A DNA stretch of 64,000 bases from Actinostola sp. cb2023 (lineage: Eukaryota > Cnidaria > Anthozoa > Actiniaria > Actinostolidae), in assembly GCA_033675265.1 (NCBI GenBank), contig JAUJYZ010001584.1:252501-316500 (forward strand), given 5' to 3'. Within the stretch, counting starts at the first letter, position 1; every line of letters starts with the position of its first letter. The translations under genes and the position numbers were made by a program. Below are positions 58,378 to 64,000 of the stretch, in pieces. The notes below the pieces were generated by a model. That model was not told the origin of the DNA, did not search any database, and worked only from the letters and a program-made list of their open reading frames with translations.

Positions 58378-59356
58378 ATGTTGGTAGTCATTGACTAGTA
58401 TCACCAACAAGATTAGCAGCATGTTGGTAGTCAGTGCCTAGTATCACTAACAAGAGTAGCAGCATGTTGGTAGTCAGTGCCTAGTATCACTAACAAGAGT
58501 AGCAGCATGTTGGTAGTCAGTGCCTAGTATCACCAACAAGAGTAGCAGCATGTTGGTAGTCAGTGCCTAGTATCACTAACAAGAGTAGCAGCATGTTGGT
58601 AGTCAGTCCCTAGTATCACTAACAAGAGTAGCAGCAGTAGTCAGTCCATAGTATCACTAACAAGAGTAGCAGTGTTGGTAGTCATCAGTATCACTAAAGA
58701 GTAGCAGCATGTTGGTAGTCAGTGCCTAGTATCACTAACAAGAGTAGCAGCATGTTGGTAGTCAGTGCCCTAGTATCACTAACAAGAGTAGCAGCATGTT
58801 GGTAGTCAGTGCCTAGTATCACCAACAAGAGTAGCAGCATGTTGGTAGTCAGTGCCTAGTATCACTAACAAGAGTAGCAGCATGTTGGTAGTCAGTGCCT
58901 AGTATCACTAACACGAGTAGCAGCATGTTGGTAGTCACTCTAGTATCACTAACAAGAGTAGCAGCATGTTGGTAGTCACTGCCTAGTATTGTTGGTAGTC
59001 AGTGCCTAGTATTGTTGGTAGTCAGTGCCTAGTATCACTAACAAGAGTAGCAGCATGTTGGTAGTCAGTGCCTAGTATCACTAACAAGAGTAGCAGCGCA
59101 GCATGTTGGTAGTCAGTGCCTAGTATCACCAACAATAGTAGCAGCATGTTGGTAGTCAGTGCCTAGTATCACTGACTAACACTGAAGAGTAGCAGCATGT
59201 TGGTAGTCAGTGCCTAGTATCACTAACAAGAGTAGCAGCATGTTGGTAGTCAGTGCCTAGTATCACTGACTAACACTGAAGAGTAGCAGCATGTTGGTAG
59301 TCAGTGCCTAGTATCACTAACAAGAGTAGCAGCATGCATGTTGGTAGTCAGTGCCT
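58378..59356. repeat. 43-bp minisatellite just beyond the galaxin-like gene
   Basis: About 22 copies containing AGCATGTTGGTAGTCAGTGC and CTAGTATCACTAACAAGAGT, with truncated units. The array starts only a few bases beyond the galaxin-like gene's poly(A) signal (59363-59368). Confidence 0.96.
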
Positions 59357-59362
59357 ATAGCT

Positions 59363-59368
59363 TTTATT
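59363..59368 (-). terminator. Poly(A) signal of the galaxin-like gene
   Basis: AATAAA on the minus strand, ~50 bp after the stop codon at 59420-59418. It would give a very short 3' UTR ending at or inside the minisatellite. Confidence 0.65.
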
Positions 59369-59417
59369 TCAATGACTCACAACAACTTGTAATGTTTTGC
59401 TAGTTCATAGTTATATA

Positions 59418-60834
59418 TTACGATCGGCAGCCGCGAGATTTAAATTTGATTCGTCCACCACAGCAGATGTGGCTTTTAGGGTCGTAGTTGTACATCCCAC
59501 AACAGGCTCTACTACTGCTCTTACTTCCCTTGTGGAGAATTCGTCCACCACAGCAGATGTAGGCTTTAGGGTCGTAGTTCCTTGATTGACAGCAGGCTAA
59601 ACCCCTGGACTTGTAGAAGACTTTTCCAGCGCAGCAGATCTGGCTTTTAGGGTCGTAGTTGTAAATCCCACAACAGGCTCTACTACTGCTCTTACTTCCC
59701 TTGTGGAGAATTCGTCCACCACAGCAGATGTAGGCTTTAGGGTCGTAGTTCCTTGATTGACAGCAGGCTAAACCCCTGGACTTGTAGAAGACTTTTCCAG
59801 CGCAGCAGATCTGGGCTTTTAGGGTCGTAGTTGTACAACCCACAACAGGCTCTACTACTGCCCTTACTTCCCTTGTGGAGAATTCGTCCACCACAGCAGA
59901 TGTAGGCTTTAGGGTCGTAGTTCCTTGATTGACAGCAGGCTAAACCCCTGGACTTGTAGAAGACTTTTCCAGCGCAGCAGATCTGGCTTTTAGGGTCGTA
60001 GTTGTACAACCCACAACAGGCTCTACTACTGCCCTTACTTCCCTTGTGGAGAATTCGTCCACCACAGCAGATGTAGGCTTTAGGGTTGTAGTTCCTTGAC
60101 TGACAGCAGGCTAAACCCCTGGATTTGTAGAAGACTTTTCCAGCGCAACAGATCTGGCTTTTAGGGTCGTAGTTGTACAACCCACAACAGGCTCTACTAC
60201 TGCCCTTACTGCCCTTGTGGAGAATTCGTCCACCACAGCAGATCTGGATTTTAGGGTCGTAGTTGTACAACCCACAACAGGCTCTACTACTGCCCTTACT
60301 GCCCTTGTGGAGAATTCGTCCACCACAGCAGATCTGGATTTTAGGGTCGTAGTTGTACATCCCACAACAGGCTCTACTACTGCTCTTACTGCCCTTGTGG
60401 AGAATTCGTCCACCACAGCAGATGTAGGCTTTAGGGTCGTAGTTCCTTGACTGACAGCAGGCTAAACTCCTGGACTTGTAGAAGACGTTTCCACCGCAGC
60501 AGATCTGGCTTTTAGGGTCGTAGTTGTAAATCCCACAACAGGCTCTACTACTGCTCTTACTGCCCTTGTGGAGAATTCGTCCACCACAGCAGATGTAGGC
60601 TTTAGGGTCGTAGTTCCTTGACTGGCAGCAGGCTGTACGGCTCTTGCCCTTGTAGAGGACGTATCCAGCACAGCAGATGTAGTGTTTAGGATCGTAGTTG
60701 TTCCCTCTACAGGTTGCTCGCTTTAAGATCAAATTGCTGGCCAACTCTTCATCAGCAAAGTCTGCGGTTGCAGTAAAGCATATGGTTGCTCCAGCAAGCA
60801 TAAACAATGTAAGTGTTACCTTCATCCTGGGCAT
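59418..60834 (-). CDS. Galaxin-like secreted cysteine-repeat protein, single exon, with a 1-bp frameshift
   Basis: The start codon is at 60834. The N-terminus (MPRMKVTLTLFMLAGATICF) is a signal peptide, followed by a short acidic propeptide ending KR. After that come about 15 repeats of a ~24-30-residue unit with paired cysteines (NYDPKSQICCAGKVFYKSRG, then LACCQSR; alternating NYDPKAYICCGGRILHKGSK, then SSSRACCG). CC...YxP...CCxG is the galaxin pattern. Galaxins are extracellular matrix proteins, first known from coral skeleton; related proteins occur in other animals. An extra G at 59813-59815 relative to all sister repeats shifts the frame: frame 1 ends at 59737, while the other frame stays open to 59418. 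Either a real lesion or an assembly error in a highly identical array. Without it the length would be about 471 codons. Confidence 0.85.
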
Positions 60835-60861
60835 CTTTTCCTGATTAGTTAGAGCAACTGT

Positions 60862-60868
60862 TTTTATA
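60862..60868 (-). promoter_or_regulatory. TATA-like box upstream of the galaxin-like gene
   Basis: TATAAAA on the minus strand, 28 bp before the ATG. As a TATA box it would leave almost no 5' UTR. Alternatively CTCTAACTAATCAG just before the ATG could be a 3' splice site of an upstream non-coding exon. Confidence 0.35.
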
Positions 60869-61014
60869 GTCAGTCAGCTTCATTGTTGTCCAACGAACGC
60901 GGTTTCGCATTCAATTAACGTCTTTAATTGTCTTTTTTGTCTTTCATTTCCTTGTGTTTCGCTTTGTCACTTTCTTATTTGTTACTACCGATTTCATTAC
61001 TACGCGCCCGACAG

Positions 61015-61484
61015 AGAAAAGTTCCTGGTGCAAACTTGGCGATTCTCTTCCGTCAATCAAACACATTTGGCGAGACTACCAATTACAACCAAGGAGTTTG
61101 GCTCAATAACATTCGTACGATTGAGAGATAAAACTGCCTTTGCAATTATTATAATTCCAAAAGACAAAGAGAAATAATTTTGTAAGTACAGTCAACTCTC
61201 TCGTAAGCGGACACCCTCGGGAATTGAAAAAAGTGTCCGTTAGTGGAGCTGTCCGCTTATGAGAACTATTCCCGTAAGCGACACCAAATAAAAATAGGGT
61301 GGATGTAGAATACGGGGGGAGATAATTACCCTTTTTTAATCGGTAGAGAAAAATAGCAACTGAACCGTACACCTTGCTTCCCGCGGACAACCGAATGTTT
61401 ATTGACAAAACCGGTCCCCACTGTCTCGCCAAATGTGTTTGATTGACGGAAGAGAATCGCCAAACTCGCACCAAGAACTTTTTT
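61015..61484. repeat. Inverted repeat around a transposon end
   Basis: Arms 61015-61075 and 61422-61484 (TTGGCGATTCTCTTCCGTCA, ATCAAACACATTTGGCGAGA and complement). Confidence 0.75.
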
Positions 61485-61775
61485 GTTGAGTAATATTGCA
61501 AATTAAATGAATAATTCCATTGCCGAAAGTGATTTGTTTACATTCTGTGTCCGCTTAACGTATACAAACGTAAATAAAAGAAAAATCCAATTTTTGTTTT
61601 TGCACGTTGTTAAACTTTTCCGCGTCCGCTTACGAGAGAGTGTCCGTTATAACGGGAATGTGTAAATACATTATTGTGTGGAATATAAAACGTGGGATAT
61701 TGAAAAAAACGAACGTAAATAGGTGAGCTTTCCGCTTACGAGAGTGTGCGTTAGCGCAAAAGTAGACTGACAGAT
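61190..61775. mobile_element. Tc1/mariner-pogo-like element remnant
   Basis: The outer sequence TACAGTCAACTCTCTCGTAA + GCGGACACC, with internal and terminal complements CTTACGAGAGAGTGTCCGTT and CCGCTTACGAGAGTGTGC, resembles pogo/Tigger termini (TA target, CAGT start). No transposase is seen; the right end is decayed. Confidence 0.5.
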
Positions 61776-62079
61776 AATTATGTTATCATTTTGAGGAACT
61801 CTTTTTTCACTGCTAAATTTCTTTTATTAAACTTCCACCTTAAAGTACAATAATAATAATCTAATAGAACTTCAAAGCAAAAAATCGACAACTAATAATA
61901 GGAAGCAAGTATCATTTTAAATTTTGAGTCAAAATGAAACTTATGGAAGACAGTGGTAGAATTCTTGTGGTAAATTGCCCCCTTTCCCCATTTCCCCTTT
62001 CACACGATGCCCATTCTGATCCTATCCCAAGAACACGTAACTGGCTACGCAGGTGTCATCCCTCTCAAACAACCGAAAA

Positions 62080-62250
62080 TCGGTTTAGCGATTGAGGTAA
62101 TCAATTTCCCGCCTTGGTTTTTTTCCGTAGACGCGTGTACCATTAGACCGTGTTTTGATTGAACTTTCCGAATCGGAATGACTCGCACCAAGAACTTTTT
62201 TTTTTCTGTCGGCGCGATAGTTTTTCCGAGTAAATGGTAAGCACCCCTGG
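62080..62250. mobile_element. Degenerate copy of the 57395-57651 MITE
   Basis: Shares CGATTGAGGTA, TTCCGTAGACGC, GTACCATTAGACCG, GAATCGGAATGAC and the end GAGTAAATGGTAAGCACCCC. Confidence 0.65.
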
Positions 62251-62529
62251 ACTCACAAGCAAAACTACTTCAAGAAACTCTTATTTTGTTTAGCACTGAA
62301 CTGTCAAATTTTGGAACAAGCTACCAGCTTATATTAAAACTTTGAATTCTCTATGTACAGTTTAGAGAAGCTGTCACCGATCATTACAGATTCAAAGTGC
62401 TCACTTACAAGGTCCCATGCATAGTTTTAATTCGGTTTATAGAATGTCCTGACACATCATGACACATTAATCATAAATTCTATTCCATTTTGTAATTATG
62501 TATTTTTATATATCTTGCCGAATCTGAAA

Positions 62530-62760
62530 CAAAACTTGACAAGTTTTCCTTGACAAGGATGACTTGCTCGTGTAGACGACAAAAATATCGCCAACTTTTT
62601 TCCTTGTCAAGGAAAACTTGTTCGTGTAGATGCGGCTTTATCGTACATTTTACGCTAGGGGAAAATTGTTGGGGAAAACTCTGTTTTTTTGCCACACCAT
62701 ATTTTTATTGTTTCTTTATTTGTCTCTATTTTGGCGAAAAATAAAAAAAATAAAAAAAAT
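62530..62760. repeat. Inverted repeat and A-rich retroposon tail
   Basis: CCTTGACAAGGATGACTTGC and CCTTGTCAAGGAAAACTTGT occur with CGTGTAGA flanks. 62689-62760 matches the tail at 28680-28790. Confidence 0.5.
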
Positions 62761-63169
62761 TAAACTTTGTTGGTGAATAATCTGACTTTAAATTTGAAGA
62801 ATCTTACAGGATATCAGTATTTTAACAGTCAAAATGAAACTTCTGTTTGAAATGCTGTTTTCAGCCTCCAGTTGATTGTCGATCTTTCTCAATCAACGTC
62901 TCAAAGTTTGTTTGCCAGTCAGCAGAGCCGTTCCCATGGGATCTTCAGCTCACTTCTTTCGTTATTCAAGCGAATTAGAGAGTTTTTAAAAGCATCACGT
63001 TTACGCGAACGCCAAACGTCACTCAGATTGACTTTTGAGTCAGTTCGCTTTAAAAACGTCAAATAATCGGGAACACCCCCCAAATGCTACTTATGTTTTT
63101 TTAAGAACGAGAAAATGACCTCATTTACCGTCTAAACGCGAAAGTTTAGAGGAAAATGCAGAAAACCAC

Positions 63170-63940
63170 GATCACGTGTACAGTTTTGATTTCACTGATT
63201 TTGGTGTTCGCCGTAAAATGTGATAAACTCTCTCAGGGAGGGAGAAGGGCAAGTCTTCGGTTAGTACTCTTTATGAGATAGAATGAACAGTGAAACTTGG
63301 AACTTACAGGTACCAGTCTTATATTAAAACAAGGTACTTCTATGTACAGGTTAGAAAAGGCAACACCGAAAATCACATTTCTTGTAATAACTCGCTGCTC
63401 TGCTCTAATTTACTTAGGCACTTTATTTAGGCATAAGGTTATATACAATCATTTGACACATTAATAGATTCTAACAATTTGTGTAATTCATGTGGTCACG
63501 TGACCTTACACGAAAAATAGTTTTTCTTAAATTCCTTGACAAGTTTTCCTTGACTTGCTCTTTTAATAATAGCGAGATTTTTAAAAAGATAGCGTTTAGA
63601 AAACGCGAATTATATATAGTTTAAAACGAAAAACTCAGAAATATAATCTGATGAAATGGTCACGTGACCTCTTTTTCCGAAATATTCTCCTTGCAAATAA
63701 GCGGGAGAAACCCCCCAAATGAGGGTTACTTATGATCATAAACGTGAGATACACAACTATGACTTTCATTTACGTCTAAACGCGAAAGGATAGAGAGCAA
63801 ATGCAGCAAAACCACGATCACGTGTACAGTTTTGATTGATATGCTATTTTGGTGTTCATTCACTTAAAAAGTGTGAGATAAACTCTCTCAGGGTGCCAAG
63901 AGGATGGCATGTCATGATTAGTTACTAACTTTTTATGAGA
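63170..63940. mobile_element. Partial duplicate of the inner fold-back of 51626-52312, plus internal duplication
   Basis: The segments TCTAATTTACTTAGGCAC, GCATAAGGTTATATAC, GGTCACGTGACC and AAAGATAGCGTTTAGAAAAC match the element in tetraspan B intron 2 in inverted order. AACCACGATCACGTGTACAG occurs twice (63163 and 63809), each followed by TTTTGATT and AAACTCTCTCAGGG. Confidence 0.6.
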
Positions 63941-64000
63941 TGCTATTTACAGCTTGAAACTTCAACTCACGTAAGTCTCGTTTAAATTAACTATCTAATT

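Overview
The window looks like nuclear DNA of a marine invertebrate animal. It is AT-rich, carries spliced genes with GT/AG introns, and is crowded with short inverted-repeat transposons, microsatellites and minisatellites. The gene set (riboflavin kinase, a Tudor/KH piRNA-pathway protein, a galaxin-like secreted protein with CC repeats, two CD20-like tetraspan genes) suggests an anthozoan cnidarian such as a coral or anemone. That is an inference; no single feature proves the taxon. Nothing supports a bacterial or viral replicon.

Layout. 1-1360 (-): 5' end of an unrecognised, possibly ATP-grasp-like gene running off the left edge. 1361-14200: no convincing gene; several inverted-repeat elements, a ~2.5 kb retroelement-like unit (6966-9459) and minisatellites. 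14236-14638: long hairpin just past the TDRKH stop codon. 14697-28502 (-): an eight-exon TDRKH (PAPI) orthologue, reconstructed exon by exon with matching splice phases. It encodes about 1038 residues, with an N-terminal membrane anchor, two KH domains, an extended Tudor domain and a ~577-residue acidic tail encoded by one exon. Its introns hold a piggyBac-like element, hAT-like elements, two copies of a hairpin-ended element, a (GTAA)n tract and an 11-bp array. 30176-33036 (+): complete four-exon riboflavin kinase, head to head with TDRKH. 33037-38095: intergenic, with a ~96-bp minisatellite. 38096-45501 (+) and 47365-57778 (+): two five-exon CD20/MS4A-like tetraspan genes in tandem with identical intron phases; the first has a ~395-residue cytoplasmic tail, the second is a compact 186-residue protein. 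59418-60834 (-): galaxin-like secreted repeat protein with a one-base frameshift. 60877-64000: transposon remnants.

The most unusual structure is at 52636-55213. A 29-bp minisatellite of roughly 88 copies starts at the exon 3/intron 3 junction of the second tetraspan gene, and almost every copy repeats that exon's 5' splice site. Only the first copy keeps the reading frame, so the gene must ignore dozens of near-identical decoy donors. The next intron of this gene is also almost entirely minisatellite (55556-57035), arranged around a tRNA-like sequence.

The genes do not form an operon or one pathway. RFK (FMN synthesis), TDRKH (piRNA trimming at mitochondria), tetraspans (membrane) and galaxin (extracellular matrix) are separate functions in one repeat-rich neighbourhood. 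Open frames made of simple repeats were left out as artefacts.
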